Shown here: positions 27,051 through 37,200 of the stretch, one piece after another | How positions within the stretch are numbered: the first letter of the stretch is position 1 | Layout of the letters: each line of letters opens with the position of its first letter | Source of the DNA: Streptomyces sp. WMMB 322 | Lineage (GTDB): Bacteria; Actinomycetota; Actinomycetes; Streptomycetales; Streptomycetaceae | Assembly (NCBI RefSeq): GCF_900090145.1 | Contig: NZ_FMHI01000007.1 | Coordinates: forward strand, 1-64,000 | DNA length: 64,000 bases | Direction: 5' to 3' | The notes under the pieces: generated by a model | Database searches by the model: none | The model's input: the letters and a program-made list of their open reading frames with translations, nothing else | What the model was told of the DNA's origin: nothing | Translations under genes and position numbers: made by a program

Positions 27051-28418
27051 CTATTGCCTCGTTGAAGTCGTGGTCTGCGCCGGGCTGCCCGCCGTCGAGC
27101 GCTTGCGGCGGTGGTCGCGGGCTGCGACAGCGGTGCCACCGATGAGAATCGTCAGTACGGTGCCTGCGGCCATGACGTAGACCGAGAGGCGCTGCGTGCG
27201 TTCGGTGTCGCTCTCGCCGACCGTGAGGGACATCGGAGTGACGTGGCGGCTCTGCTGCGCCTGGTCACGCCTGGGCCGGTCCTGAGGCTTGTCGTCACCC
27301 GAGAGGGCTGCGACGGGGTCGACGACGCCCCAGCCGAGTTGCGGGTCGGGGCCGGCGCCGGGCCTGTTGGCCGTCTGCTGGAGACGCGCAGTGATCTGCT
27401 GGGCGTTCCAGTCGGGGTACCTCTCGTACATCAACGCGGCGACGCCGGCGACGTACGGCGCCGAGAAGGAGGTTCCGTCGGCGGAACACTGGCCGCCCTT
27501 GGGCACGGTGGAGACCATGCCGACGCCGGGGGCCGCCACGTCGACGAATTCCCCGGACTGGGAGAAGAAGGCACGCTCGTTGTTCCGGTCCGAGGCGCCG
27601 ACGGCGAGGACACCCTCGTAGGCGGCCGGGTAGGTGTTCTCGAGCTTGCCGTCCGCGCCGTCGTTGCCGGCAGCGGCCACCACCAGGATGTCCTTGGCGA
27701 CCGCGGCGTCGATGGCGGCCTCGAGCCCGGCGTTGGGCTTCTTCGCGACCGTGTCGGAAGAGATGTTGATGACGTCCACGCCCTGGGACACGGCGTAGCG
27801 GATCGCCTTGGACATCGTCTCGGAGTTGCCCTGCTTGTTCTCGGCACCCGTGTACCGGAGCGGCAGTATCTTCGCGCCCGGCGCGATGCCCGAGAACCCG
27901 CTGCCCGGGACCTTGTCGGCGGCGATGATCCCGGCCACGCGTGTGCCGTGACCGTTGACGTCGGTCGTGCCGTTCGTCTTGCCGACGAAGTCGTCACCGC
28001 CCGGGCTGAGCGCGGGACGGATCTGCGAATTGCCCTTGTCGACACCCGTGTCGATCACTGCGACCGTGACGCCCTTGCCCGTCGCCTTGCTCCACAGCTC
28101 GTCCAGGAGTACGCGCTGGAGCGACCACGGGGTGCTCTTGATGTTCTTGCCGCCGAACTTGCACTCGCTGCTGCTGTTCAGCCCCTGGTCCTGGCCGGCC
28201 CGGCCCGGCGAGTGGCCGGAGGAGGAACTTCCGCCCTGCGAGGGGGACATCGGGGCCGCGGCGGCGGGTACGGCGGAGCCGGCGGCGCTGAGACCGAGCG
28301 CCGCGAGCAGGACGAAGGCCCGCTGGGCACAGCGGGTGCTCCGGGGCCTTTGCGCGTCGCGCTCATGGGCCCCAGAGGTGAGGACTTCGGCGTTGGATCC
28401 AGTGACAGCCTTGGACAT
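27051..28418 (-). CDS. mycP: mycosin protease of the ESX core
   Basis: A 455-aa membrane-anchored subtilisin. A long N-region precedes the signal peptide (QRAFVLLAALGLSAAGSAVPAAAA). The S8 domain has Asp in VIDTGVD, His in NGHGTRVAG, Asn in AAAGND and Ser in the canonical GTSFSAPYVAG. A C-terminal helix (LSVYVMAAGTVLTILIGG) and a basic tail follow. ATG 28418 has GGGGGAG upstream. It differs clearly from the two tandem mycosins and has the most classical active site, so I take it as the MycP of the conserved ESX core. Its place next to esxBA supports that. Confidence 0.9.
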   Translation of the reverse strand: MSKAVTGSNAEVLTSGAHERDAQRPRSTRCAQRAFVLLAALGLSAAGSAVPAAAAPMSPSQGGSSSSGHSPGRAGQDQGLNSSSECKFGGKNIKSTPWSLQRVLLDELWSKATGKGVTVAVIDTGVDKGNSQIRPALSPGGDDFVGKTNGTTDVNGHGTRVAGIIAADKVPGSGFSGIAPGAKILPLRYTGAENKQGNSETMSKAIRYAVSQGVDVINISSDTVAKKPNAGLEAAIDAAVAKDILVVAAAGNDGADGKLENTYPAAYEGVLAVGASDRNNERAFFSQSGEFVDVAAPGVGMVSTVPKGGQCSADGTSFSAPYVAGVAALMYERYPDWNAQQITARLQQTANRPGAGPDPQLGWGVVDPVAALSGDDKPQDRPRRDQAQQSRHVTPMSLTVGESDTERTQRLSVYVMAAGTVLTILIGGTAVAARDHRRKRSTAGSPAQTTTSTRQ

Positions 28419-28498
28419 TTGTGATTCTCCCCCGGGGACGCCGGTCGGTGCCGACGTGCCTGCCCCGGCCCGGCCGGAACGCCCTTGACGCAACGGCA

Positions 28499-28534
28499 GG
28501 AGCGGGCCGGCCGGTGAGAGGCCGGGCCCACTCC
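28499..28534 (-). terminator. hairpin between esxA and mycP
   Basis: GGAGCGGGCCGGCC (28499-28512) and 28520-28534 form an imperfect stem of about 13 GC-rich pairs with one mismatch and one bulge around a 7-nt loop. It lies 22 bases past the esxA stop. Partial termination here would let esxBA be expressed above mycP. Confidence 0.6.
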
Positions 28535-28556
28535 TCGTACGGGCGTTGCCGGTTGT

Positions 28557-28847
28557 TCAGCCGCCCCAGACGTTCGCGTTGCTCTTCTCGGTGGACTGGT
28601 AGTTGTCCGCCGAGTTCTGCAGCGCGGTCGAGATCTTGAGCAGAACCTGGTGCAGGTGGTCCGCCGTCTGGTCCCACTGGCGCTGCTTGGCCTGGTAACC
28701 CTCCTGGGCGGAACCTTCCCAGGTGTTGGCCACGCGCTTGACCATGGCCTCAAGGTCGTCGAGCTGGCTCTTGATGCGGCCGGCCGTGGACCTCACGTCC
28801 TGCGAGGCCTGCGACACGGTCTGGAAGTTTACGAGAATTCCGGACAC
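28557..28847 (-). CDS. esxA: WXG100 protein EsxA
   Basis: A 96-aa secreted WXG100 protein forming a helical hairpin with its partner. The first helix is SQASQDVRSTAGRIKSQLDDLE, the turn W-E-G is in ANTWEGSAQEGY, and a second helix carries the C-terminal YQSTE (YxxxE export motif) before the end NVWGG. GTG 28847 has GGAGGAG upstream. The naming follows the esxB-esxA order I recall for S. coelicolor; the two names could be swapped without changing the function. Confidence 0.9.
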   Translation of the reverse strand: MSGILVNFQTVSQASQDVRSTAGRIKSQLDDLEAMVKRVANTWEGSAQEGYQAKQRQWDQTADHLHQVLLKISTALQNSADNYQSTEKSNANVWGG

Positions 28848-28938
28848 TTACGACTCCTCCTTCAGCGATTCTTCGGTAGTAGTAGCTGTGAACTCAGGGG
28901 TTGAACGGACGGGTGCCGATCGGGCAACTGGCCCTGGA

Positions 28939-29250
28939 TCAGCCGAAGTCCGACATGATCTTGCTGACCTCGGAGTTCTGCTGCTCTTCCGTCGCCGAGT
29001 AGTTCTGACGGGTGGAGTCGACCGCTTCCTTGATGTCGGTGAGGATGTTGTTCATCTTGCGCGCATCCTCGTTCCACTGCTGCTGCAGCCGGTGGTAAGC
29101 GCTGGCCGCCTGGCCCTGCCAGCCGCCGGCGATCTGGCTGATCACACCGTCGAGGCGCTTGACCTCACCCTGGACGGAGCTGTTGACCTCGCTGATCTTC
29201 GACGACAGAGCGCGGAGCTCGTCCTCTGTTACCCGAAACTGTCCTGCCAT
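28939..29250 (-). CDS. esxB: WXG100 protein EsxB
   Basis: A 103-aa WXG100 protein, first gene of the esxBA unit. The hairpin turn W-Q-G is in AGGWQGQAASAYH, flanked by amphipathic helices (LRALSSKISEVNSSVQGEV and DARKMNNILTDIKEAVDS). The tail YSATEEQQ gives the YxxxE motif recognised by EccC. ATG 29250 has GGGGAAGG upstream. The 91-base gap to esxA holds no gene. Confidence 0.9.
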   Translation of the reverse strand: MAGQFRVTEDELRALSSKISEVNSSVQGEVKRLDGVISQIAGGWQGQAASAYHRLQQQWNEDARKMNNILTDIKEAVDSTRQNYSATEEQQNSEVSKIMSDFG

Positions 29251-29313
29251 GGCGCACCTTCCCCCATGCTATTCATGTGAACGTCTCAGCAGCCCGGATC
29301 GGGCTGGTGGGTC

Positions 29314-29344
29314 ACCCTATGCCACGCACAGAACGGGCCGTCAG
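29314..29344 (-). promoter_or_regulatory. candidate esxBA promoter
   Basis: On the minus strand CTGACG (29344-29339) and TAGGGT (29319-29314) are 19 bases apart and resemble a streptomycete housekeeping promoter. The leader to esxB would be about 57 bases. Spacing is one base long, so confidence is modest. Confidence 0.38.
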
Positions 29345-29524
29345 CTGACACCGTGAGAACACTACCTTGCCCCACCGACACAGCCGTTCGCATGTCATTA
29401 CCGTCACGTGGTCAACACACCGCTGCGACCAATCCGTGATCCCCGCGGTCGGCGCCTCGCGCCCCGAAGTCACCCTGCCCCCCGTCGCCCCCCTGAAACG
29501 CCCGGAACCCCGAACCGGGAATGC

Positions 29525-29553
29525 GTAACTCCCGCCCTGTGGACGGGAGTTAC
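29525..29553 (-). terminator. hairpin after eccB
   Basis: GTAACTCCCG (29525-29534) pairs perfectly with CGGGAGTTAC (29544-29553), with two more pairs inside after a mismatch. It separates eccB from esxBA. Confidence 0.72.
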
Positions 29554-29600
29554 TGCCTACCCCGGAATCGGCCGGGCGATGCGTGCGGCGTGTCCGGCCG

Positions 29601-31136
29601 TCACAGCCCCTGTTCCTGCGAGGCGCTCCTGGTGTCGAGCGTGGGGCCCTTGGGCAGCAGCGACGACCAAGTCTGCGGGACCGAAGCGATCTTGGCCTTC
29701 TCGTAGCCGAGGCGCGCAGTCGGGCTCTTCTCGCTCGCGCCCGCCGCCTGCTGTTCGTCTCCGCCGCCCTTGGGGAGGGCGTAGCGCAGACCCGAGTCGG
29801 TCAGCAGGAACTGGGCGCCACCGCCGCCCCTGCCGCTGAACTCCCGGTAGAGCAGGCCGGATCCGGGGCTGACGTACGCGTTGGCGGAACCGTCGACGAC
29901 GTTCGCCGGGTAGTCGGGCCCGGCCCAAGCGGCCAGTTTCGGTGCGCCGTTGGCCATCTTGCCGGTGTAGACGCTGCAGGAGACCTGACGTGAAGTGGAA
30001 CCGAACCCTTCGGGCGGGCGGTTGACGTGCTTCAGGACGTTCTCGGGCCAGCCCTTGCCCCCGGTGTCCATCTGGTCCGACGCTCCCGCGCCGGCCACCT
30101 CGACGTTGCTGACCGACACGAGCTTCTCGCCCTGTTGCACCAGGTAGAGCCGGGCCACCAGGGGAGTCACCCGCTGCACCCTCTCCTTGAGCACCATGTA
30201 GTAGTACGTCACACCACCGGAGCTGGACTTCAGCACCTTCCCGACCGAGCGGGCCTCGGCGGGCAGCGAATCGACGCCCGGGAACGCGGGGTCCGTGCCC
30301 TGCGGGGCGTCAAGCTTCGGGAAGACGAGGTCGGCACCGCTGTTCAGGGTCTTCAGCCACTGGCCGGAGACCTTCTGCGGCTCTCCGGGGTCGCGGAGCA
30401 CCTGCTTGGTCAGCACGTTGCGCTCGGCGAGCTTGGCCTGCGTCTTGCCCTGCGGCCCGTCGAGCAGGAGTTTGGTGCCGGTGCCGTCGATCACGTAGCG
30501 GTCGCCGGTCTTGGCGTCCTCGACATACAGGCCCTCGCCCCGGTCGAGCCGGTACTTGTTCTTGAGGGTGTCCTTGTCACGGCCGCCGAGTACGAAGACA
30601 CCCTGCTGCGGCTCGCCTTCACCGCTGGGGCCGGGCTTTTCGCAGACCGCCCACTCCTTGGCCGATTCGGCGTCGGCATCGTCCGGCAGCCGGTCGGGGG
30701 CGTACGGGATGCCGATGGTGGCGCCGCGCGGGATGGGGCTTGCGTCGATGTCCTTGCCGGAGACCTCTATGACCTCGCCCTTGCCCTTGTCCAGGACGAG
30801 CTTGGCGGAGGCGAAGTTCAGCACAGGGTGGAGCTGCTTGGTCTTCTTGCCGGACTTCGTCTTGTGCGGCAGGACGACGTACCGCGTCGTCGAATCGCTG
30901 TCGACGATGATGTGTTCGCCCGGCTTGTCCCAACCGGGCGGCGCACTGGGGGCGATGGCGCCCCATGCGATGCTTCCGGCGACCAGCACCACACCCACGA
31001 CGATGCTGGGCATCATCGCCCGCACGGGACGCGGGGCCTCCTCGTCGGAGACTCTCGAATCCGGCTGCAGAAAGGCCGCAAGCGTGCGCTTCCGCGCGAA
31101 GGTGTGGGCGCTGAGCTCGTCCCGCCGCGTCGACAT
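29601..31136 (-). CDS. eccB: type VII secretion protein EccB
   Basis: A 511-aa bitopic membrane component of the ESX complex. A short cytoplasmic N-terminus (STRRDELSAHTFARKR), typical of EccB, is followed by one helix at about 42-62 (PSIVVGVVLVAGSIAWGAIAP). A large extracytoplasmic domain follows with ISVGTN-like core repeats of the EccB fold (for example PIPRGATIGIPYAPDRLP and SPGSGLLYREFSG). ATG 31136, with GGGGAC upstream. It has its own promoter candidate (31289-31318) and terminator, so the ESX core genes here are several transcripts rather than one. Confidence 0.92.
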   Translation of the reverse strand: MSTRRDELSAHTFARKRTLAAFLQPDSRVSDEEAPRPVRAMMPSIVVGVVLVAGSIAWGAIAPSAPPGWDKPGEHIIVDSDSTTRYVVLPHKTKSGKKTKQLHPVLNFASAKLVLDKGKGEVIEVSGKDIDASPIPRGATIGIPYAPDRLPDDADAESAKEWAVCEKPGPSGEGEPQQGVFVLGGRDKDTLKNKYRLDRGEGLYVEDAKTGDRYVIDGTGTKLLLDGPQGKTQAKLAERNVLTKQVLRDPGEPQKVSGQWLKTLNSGADLVFPKLDAPQGTDPAFPGVDSLPAEARSVGKVLKSSSGGVTYYYMVLKERVQRVTPLVARLYLVQQGEKLVSVSNVEVAGAGASDQMDTGGKGWPENVLKHVNRPPEGFGSTSRQVSCSVYTGKMANGAPKLAAWAGPDYPANVVDGSANAYVSPGSGLLYREFSGRGGGGAQFLLTDSGLRYALPKGGGDEQQAAGASEKSPTARLGYEKAKIASVPQTWSSLLPKGPTLDTRSASQEQGL

Positions 31137-31666
31137 CGGTCCCCGTCTCTTCCGTTCCCGTGCTGATGAAGTAACCGGTGAGGGTGGTGCCTTGGTGGCT
31201 CCGGGCGGCCACGAAGACCGGTGTCACATGCTCCGCGTCGCCCTTTCCGGTACGGCGCCGGCCCCCGGGTCCGCCTCCCCCGGCGGCACTACTATGCCGC
31301 CCCACGGTGCGTGCGCAAACGCCCGGGTGGGAGCAGAGGTCGCGGTATCCGCACAATGCCCTCACTCACCCTGCTGTCGGCCGCCTGCGGGACCGAGTCG
31401 GCGGTGAGTATCCTGACGTCCGGCCGGCATCCGTCGCGGTGCAGGCCGGTCCGGCTCCCCGTCCCGCACGGGGCCGGCGAAACGACGGCACAGCAGGGGG
31501 CGACCGCAGACGCCGGAGGGGCGAGGCCGAACCGGCGGAACCACGAAGGCATTGCGCAGAAACCACCCGTGCGGCGCGGCCCTGTCCGGTGACGCGCACC
31601 GCACGCGGAATCGGCGACTGTGGTCAGCAGCCGTGCAGATGACACCTCGAAGGGGAATTACGGGGG
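31137..31666. other. eccB/eccE divergent region
   Basis: 530 bases with no supported gene, the longest gap in the ESX locus. It contains the eccB promoter candidate. Toward eccE the sequence ends in AAGGGGAATTACGGGGG before the ATG. No RNA gene or strong hairpin was recognised. Confidence 0.45.
31289..31318 (-). promoter_or_regulatory. candidate eccB promoter
   Basis: On the minus strand TTGCGC (31318-31313) and TAGTAG (31294-31289) are separated by 18 bases, a fair match to the streptomycete vegetative consensus, about 145 bases upstream of eccB. Confidence 0.4.
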
Positions 31667-32992
31667 ATGACGAGCGCCACCCGCAGCCGGTCCCGGAACC
31701 AGCGCGTCCCGTCTCAGCGGAATGACGGGCAACAGGCCCCGGCCGCCTCTCAGGCACCCACCACAGCCACTCTCCGGCTGAGCAGCAAGCCCGGCAGTTT
31801 CGGCCCGGTGCGGCTTCAGCAGCTGATCCTGATCGAAGTCGCGGCGGGACTCGTGCTGGTCGCCTGGATCGCGCAGAAGTGGCTGGTGCTTCCGGCCGCC
31901 GTGGTGGCCGGACTCCTGACCCTGTTCGCGCTGGTGCGCCGGCGGCAGCACCCGCTGTCCGAGTGGTACGAGTTGAAGCGTTCGCTGCGGCGGCGCAAAC
32001 GCGGGGCGAAGTACCCGGTGCCGGCAGGAACCGATCCCAGTCTCGCGCCGGTCGTGGAGTGCGACGAGGCGGTGCAGACGTCCACCTATGTGACGCGTGA
32101 GGACCGCGCTGTCGGCATGGTCGGCGACGGCACGTTCCTCACGGCCCTGATCGCCGTGGAGGGCAAGGACGCCCCGCTGCGCCCCGGGCGCACGGGCCGC
32201 GTCGAACGCCCCGTGCCCCTCGATGTGCTCCACGGAGCGCTGACGACCGATGACATCCGGCTGGAGTCCGTCCAGATCGTCCAGCACACGCAGCCCGCTC
32301 CGGCGCCGCATCTGCCGGAGCAGTCGGTGGTGGCCCGTTCGTACGGCTCACTGCAGGAGGCCTCGGGCATCCCGTCGCTGCGGATGACCTGGGTGGCGCT
32401 GAAGCTCACGCCGGAACTGACGCCGGAGGCCATCGAGGCGCGCGGGGGCGGGCTCGGAGGCGCGCAGCGTTCCCTCGTGCGCGCCGCGGACCAGCTCGCC
32501 AGCCGGCTCGAGGGCGCGGGGTTCAGCGCCACGGTGCTCAACGAGACGGAGGTCATCCAGGCGCTCGCCACCTCCACATGTCTCAACCCCCGTGCCGGCA
32601 ACGCCAATTCCCATGACGGCCGTCAGCCGCAGCGGCGCACGGAGGAGTCGGTGCGCGGCTGGCGCTGCGACGACCGCTGGCACGCGACGTACTGGATCAG
32701 CCGCTGGCCGCAGGTGGGCCCGAACGCCGTGAGTTCGGCGCACCTCGCGTCGATCCTCACCTCGCTGCGGGTGTTCACCTCCGTCTTCAGCATGACCATC
32801 GGCCCGGGCGACGGGCGTTCCGCCTCCATCTCGGGGCACGTGCGCATCGTCACCCGGAGCGAGAACGACCTGTCCACCGCGCGGCGCGAACTGCAGCGCA
32901 CGGCGAGCCGGGCGAAGACAGGGCTCGTCCCGCTGGACCGGGAGCAAGTGCCCGGCGTGCTCGCCACTCTGCCCCTCGGAGGCACCAGCTGA
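31667..32992 (+). CDS. eccE: type VII secretion protein EccE
   Basis: A 441-aa peripheral subunit of the ESX membrane complex. A basic, disordered start is followed by two close membrane helices (LQQLILIEVAAGLVLVAWIAQ and LVLPAAVVAGLLTLFALV, about 50-92) and a cytoplasmic domain. The HATYWISRWP and SVFSMTIGPGDGR segments match the EccE domain. ATG 31667, with AAGGGGAA and GGGGG upstream. Its stop overlaps the next start (TGATG), so the two products are made together. Confidence 0.88.
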   Translation: MTSATRSRSRNQRVPSQRNDGQQAPAASQAPTTATLRLSSKPGSFGPVRLQQLILIEVAAGLVLVAWIAQKWLVLPAAVVAGLLTLFALVRRRQHPLSEWYELKRSLRRRKRGAKYPVPAGTDPSLAPVVECDEAVQTSTYVTREDRAVGMVGDGTFLTALIAVEGKDAPLRPGRTGRVERPVPLDVLHGALTTDDIRLESVQIVQHTQPAPAPHLPEQSVVARSYGSLQEASGIPSLRMTWVALKLTPELTPEAIEARGGGLGGAQRSLVRAADQLASRLEGAGFSATVLNETEVIQALATSTCLNPRAGNANSHDGRQPQRRTEESVRGWRCDDRWHATYWISRWPQVGPNAVSSAHLASILTSLRVFTSVFSMTIGPGDGRSASISGHVRIVTRSENDLSTARRELQRTASRAKTGLVPLDREQVPGVLATLPLGGTS

Positions 32993-33879
32993 TGTCCACT
33001 CCGATGATGCCGAGACAGACCGGCATGCCCGGCGCCGGCCTGGGCCGTCAGCAGCCGCAGGGCGGCATCGGCCAGGACGGCGAACCGGCGCAGCCGCGGC
33101 ACGTGGCGACCGCGACCGACACCGGGGTCATTCCGGTCTTCGGGCACGACGACGAGTCGCAGCAGCAGGCCGCACGGCCGCGCCGCCCGGGGTTCGGCCT
33201 GCGCGGGCCGCGCCATCTGCGTCACAAGGTCGCGGTGGAGCAGCTCGCCGCGATAGGTGTTCCGCTCGGCGACGACGGTGTCGTCATCGGCACCGACGCC
33301 CAGCGGCAGCCCGCCGTTCTCGGGCTCAGCCGGCGCACGGCGTACGACGTCCTGCTGATCGGCGGTCTGTGGACGGCGCAGGTGCTCGCGCTGCGTGCGG
33401 CGGGCACGGGGGCGCGCGTCGCGGTGGAGACGGGCCGTGCGCACGTGTGGACGGCGCTGGTGCGGGCCGCCGGTGCCGAGCAGCAGTGCATGACGCTCTA
33501 CGACGTCGGCCATGTGCCCTCGCTCGGTCCGTCCGTGAGCAGTCCCGTGGTCATCATCCGCGACTGCGGCATGAAGCCGCCGCGCGGGCGGGTGTCCTCT
33601 GCACCGTGGCAGTCCGTGGTGACGCTGCTCCCGTATCTCAGCCCGGCCGCGCCGAGGCTGCTGCAGACCTCGTCCCTCGTGGGCATTCAGCGGGTCTCGC
33701 CGGACGAGGCGGCGCACCTGTCGCGGACGATGCGGCTGCCGCGCGAGGAGACCGAGGCGCTCTCGACACTGGGTGACGGCGTCACACTGTGGTGCACGCG
33801 CAAGGACAGGTACTACTCGCTGACGCAGCCGACGGACGCCGAGGCGGGGCTGCTCGGCAACCCCCGGCGCCTGGACTGA
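32992..33879 (+). CDS. ESX-associated hypothetical protein
   Basis: A 295-aa soluble protein coupled to eccE by a one-base overlap. After a Gln/Pro-rich N-terminus of ~70 residues comes LRHKVAVEQLAAIGVPLGDDGVVIG. A Rossmann-like run follows (YDVLLIGGLWTAQVLALRAAGTGARVAVETGR), then PVVIIRDCGMKPPRG. I recall a conserved gene in this position in streptomycete ESX loci but no name or function. The coupling implies a role with EccE or with assembly of the complex. Confidence 0.72.
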   Translation: MSTPMMPRQTGMPGAGLGRQQPQGGIGQDGEPAQPRHVATATDTGVIPVFGHDDESQQQAARPRRPGFGLRGPRHLRHKVAVEQLAAIGVPLGDDGVVIGTDAQRQPAVLGLSRRTAYDVLLIGGLWTAQVLALRAAGTGARVAVETGRAHVWTALVRAAGAEQQCMTLYDVGHVPSLGPSVSSPVVIIRDCGMKPPRGRVSSAPWQSVVTLLPYLSPAAPRLLQTSSLVGIQRVSPDEAAHLSRTMRLPREETEALSTLGDGVTLWCTRKDRYYSLTQPTDAEAGLLGNPRRLD

Positions 33880-33896
33880 CAGCGCGCGAGGCAGTC

Positions 33897-33938
33897 GTGT
33901 CCGGCGGGGCCGAGTCCTGCCGAAGTCCTGCCGGACAC
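33897..33938 (+). terminator. hairpin after the eccE unit
   Basis: GTGTCCGGC (33897-33905) and GCCGGACAC (33930-33938) are exact complements with a 24-nt loop, 18 bases past the stop. The loop contains a short direct repeat (GTCCTGCCG twice), which makes it less classical. Confidence 0.45.
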
Positions 33939-34202
33939 ATGCCGGTTCGGGGTGGTCCGGGACGGTTCGCGGCGCCGGTGCGGTGACTGCCCGGTCGGCC
34001 CGGTCCCCGGTGCTCGTCCGTTCCGCCCTGTTCCGGTACGGGCCGACGCACCTGCGTACAGCACCGACAGAGGTCGTGAACCGGGAAGAAGTTGACCGCC
34101 CGGCAGTGCGCTCCGAGACTGGAGCGAGACCTTCGACTGGTTGAGTCGGGTCGTTCGAACAGAAGTGGCCCCCCGGCTATCGCACCGGGCACGAACGGGC
34201 CC

Positions 34203-34246
34203 GCAGTGCCGTGCCTCGAGGCGCCGAGATTAGGCTGGGGCACTGC
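34203..34246 (+). promoter_or_regulatory. candidate promoter and operator of the EspI-like gene
   Basis: TAGGCT at 34231-34236 fits a streptomycete -10. It is enclosed by the 8-bp inverted repeat GCAGTGCC (34203-34210) / GGCACTGC (34239-34246), which could bind a regulator over the start of transcription. No -35 is evident. Confidence 0.35.
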
Positions 34247-34285
34247 GCCACAAACGGGGTGTGCGACCACACAGCAGGAGGCATT

Positions 34286-37200
34286 GTGAGCAGCGATCGG
34301 GACGAGATCCGCTGGGGCAGGACGGCGCCCGATGCCGATCGAGGCGACGCGGATCCGGCGCCCGAGAACGACACGGAGTCGACGGGGCAGTTCACCATCG
34401 ACTACACGCCCCCTGCCTGGTACACGCAGGACGCCGACAGCGCCGCCGCCCCCAACACCCCTGGCGTGGGGGGCAATCCGAGCGGTCCGACGACGCCGCC
34501 TCCGTTCCAGGCGACGACTCCGCCGCAGCCGCTGCCGGGGCCGCCGCAGGAGCAGCCTCCCGGGCCGGGCCCGGCCGTTCCGGAGCCGCCGCAGAACCCT
34601 CCCGCGCAGCCGGGGCAGTTCGCGCAGCCACCCTCTTCCGGCGACGCGTACGCCGACCCCCGGAGCGGGTCCACCGGGAGCCACGACTGGCAGGGCGACG
34701 GGGTGGGCCGCCCCTCCCCCGCACCCGCCGATGCCACGCATGTGTTCCCGTCGCTGCGGCAGTGGGACGCTCAGGGCCGTCCGGCCCAGCAGGACCAGGG
34801 GGACCAGGGGGACCAGGGGGACCAGCGCAACGAGCCGCAACAGCAGTCCCGCACCGGGGAGTTCGGCGAGGCACAGGGCGACTCCGGGCAGCGGCCGGAC
34901 CGGAGCGACGGGGCCGGCACCTCCACGTCCGGGCCGGCGGCGGACGAGACGGGTGCCGGGGCGCCGGACGCCTCTGCGGCCTCGCCGCCCTCGTTCCCGT
35001 CCTTCCCCTCTTTCCCGTCCGTTCCGGAGCCGGAGCCGGAGCCCGGCGGCGGCGCCTCGGCGCGTGCGGAGGGAGCCGGGGACTCGGAGCCGGAACTGCC
35101 GGACGACGAAGGCTCCTCCGCCGCCGACGCGCCGCATGCCACCGACGACGACGCACGGCAGGAGGCCGCCCGGGGAAGCGGCCCTGACGGCGCCGGACCG
35201 GACGCGGCCGAGGAGCCCCGCGCCTTCGGCACCTCGTCGGACGGTGAGGGAACGGACGTCCATGACGCGGGCGACGGTGGCACGGCCGACCGCGAAGACG
35301 CGGCAGGGCCCGGGACGTCCTCCGGGCCGCCGGCTCCGGAGGTTGCCGCCACCGCGGACGACGACACCGCCGCTGACACCACCGGCGCCGACCCCAGGAC
35401 CGGCGAGGGCACCACCGCTTCCGCGGCGACGCAGCTCCCCCAGCAGGGCGCCCCCTGGACGCCTCAGGGCACCGGCACCGGGCAGTCGGAACAATCCGGT
35501 GAACTACCGCCGCTCCCGCCGGACTTCCAGCCTGCTGCGTCGGGTTCGGGCACCTCCCCCGTGGCGGGGAATCCCCCTGCCGCACCCGCTCAGGAGACCC
35601 CTGCCCCGGGTACGCCCGCGGCCGGTACGCCGGCGCAGGTCCCGCAGCAAGGCGGTTACGGATACCCGCAGCCGGGTGGAGGGCAGCAGCCCGGCTACGG
35701 ATACCCCCAGCCCGGCCAGCAGCCGCCCCAGCAGCAGCCGCAGGGCTACGGCTACCCCCAGCCGGGACAGCCCCAGCCCCCGCAGGCGCAGCCCCCGCAG
35801 CAGCAGCCCGGTTACGGCTACCCCCAGCCCGGACAACAGCAGCAGCCGGGCGAGATGCCGCCCGCGGCGGCAGGCGGTCAGGCGGCGCAGGCCGGTTACG
35901 GCTATCCGCAGCCCGGGCAACAGCAGCAGCAAGCACAGTGGCCTCCGCAGGCGCAGCCTCCGCAGCAGCAGCCCGGGGCCGCCCAGCAGACACCGCAACC
36001 CGGCTACGGCTACCCCCAGCCCGGACAACACCAGCCACAACCCGGCCAGCAGCCGCCCCAGCAGCAGGGCTACGGCTACCCCCAGGCGGGACAGCCCCAG
36101 CCCCCGCAGGCGCAGCCTCCGCAGCAGCAGCCCGGGGCCGCCCAGCAGACACCGCAACCCGGCTACGGCTACCCCCAGCCCGGACAACACCAGCCACAAC
36201 CCGGCCAGCAGCCGCCCCAGCAGCAGCCGCAGGGCTACGGCTACCCCCAGGGGTGGCAGTCCGGCCGGCCCGCGCAGCAGGACCAGCCGCCGTACCAGGC
36301 CTATCAGCCGCCGCAGCCTGGCCCCGCCGGGCAGGGCGCGCCGCAGGGCCCGCAGCCCGGAGCCGGTGGCCCGGGTGCCATGGGTCCGGGTCAGGCGCCG
36401 GCCGAAGATGCGCGGCGCCAGGGTCACGGCGGCAATCCGCTCGGCTACACGGCCGCGGTCGAGCTCTCCTCGGACCGGCTGGTCAACAACCGGAAGAAGC
36501 CGCGTTCCCAGAACCCCGCCCTCGGCGGCAAGTTCCGGTTGGGCGGCAAGAAGGAGGAGGCGGAGCGGGAGCGCAAGCTGAACCTGATCCGTACGCCGGT
36601 GCTCTCCTGCTACCGCATCGCCGTCATCAGCCTCAAGGGCGGCGTGGGCAAGACGACGACCACGACGGCGCTCGGTTCGACTCTGGCGACGGAACGGCAG
36701 GACAAGGTCATCGCGATCGACGCGAACCCGGATGCGGGCACCCTGGGACGCCGCGTGCGGCGTGAGACGGGCGCGACGATCCGTGACCTGGTGACGGCGA
36801 TCCCGTACCTCAACAGCTACATGGACATCCGCCGCTTCACGTCGCAGGCGGCGTCGGGCCTGGAGATCCTGGCGAACGACGTCGATCCGGCCGTCTCCAC
36901 CACGTTCAACGACGACGACTACCGTCGCGTCATCGACATCCTCGGACGGCAGTACCCGATCATCCTCACCGACTCGGGCACGGGGCTGCTGTACTCGGCG
37001 ATGCGCGGAGTGCTCGATCTCGCCGACCAGTTGGTCATCATCTCCACGCCGTCCGTGGACGGTGCGAGCAGCGCAAGCACCACACTGGACTGGCTCTCGG
37101 CGCACGGCTACGGGGATCTCGTGCAACGGAGCATCACGGTGATCTCCGGTGTCCGCGAGACCGGCAAGATGATCAAGGTCGAGGACATCGTGGCGCACTT

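Larger units (their letters stand above)
29251..29600. other. intergenic region esxB-eccB
   Basis: 350 bases without a gene, holding the eccB terminator (29525-29553) and a candidate esxBA promoter (29314-29344). The rest shows nothing recognisable. Confidence 0.5.
33880..34285. other. intergenic region before the EspI-like gene
   Basis: 406 bases without a gene. The left end holds a hairpin (33897-33938) and the right end an inverted repeat around a -10-like hexamer (34203-34246). Nothing was recognised between them. Confidence 0.45.
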
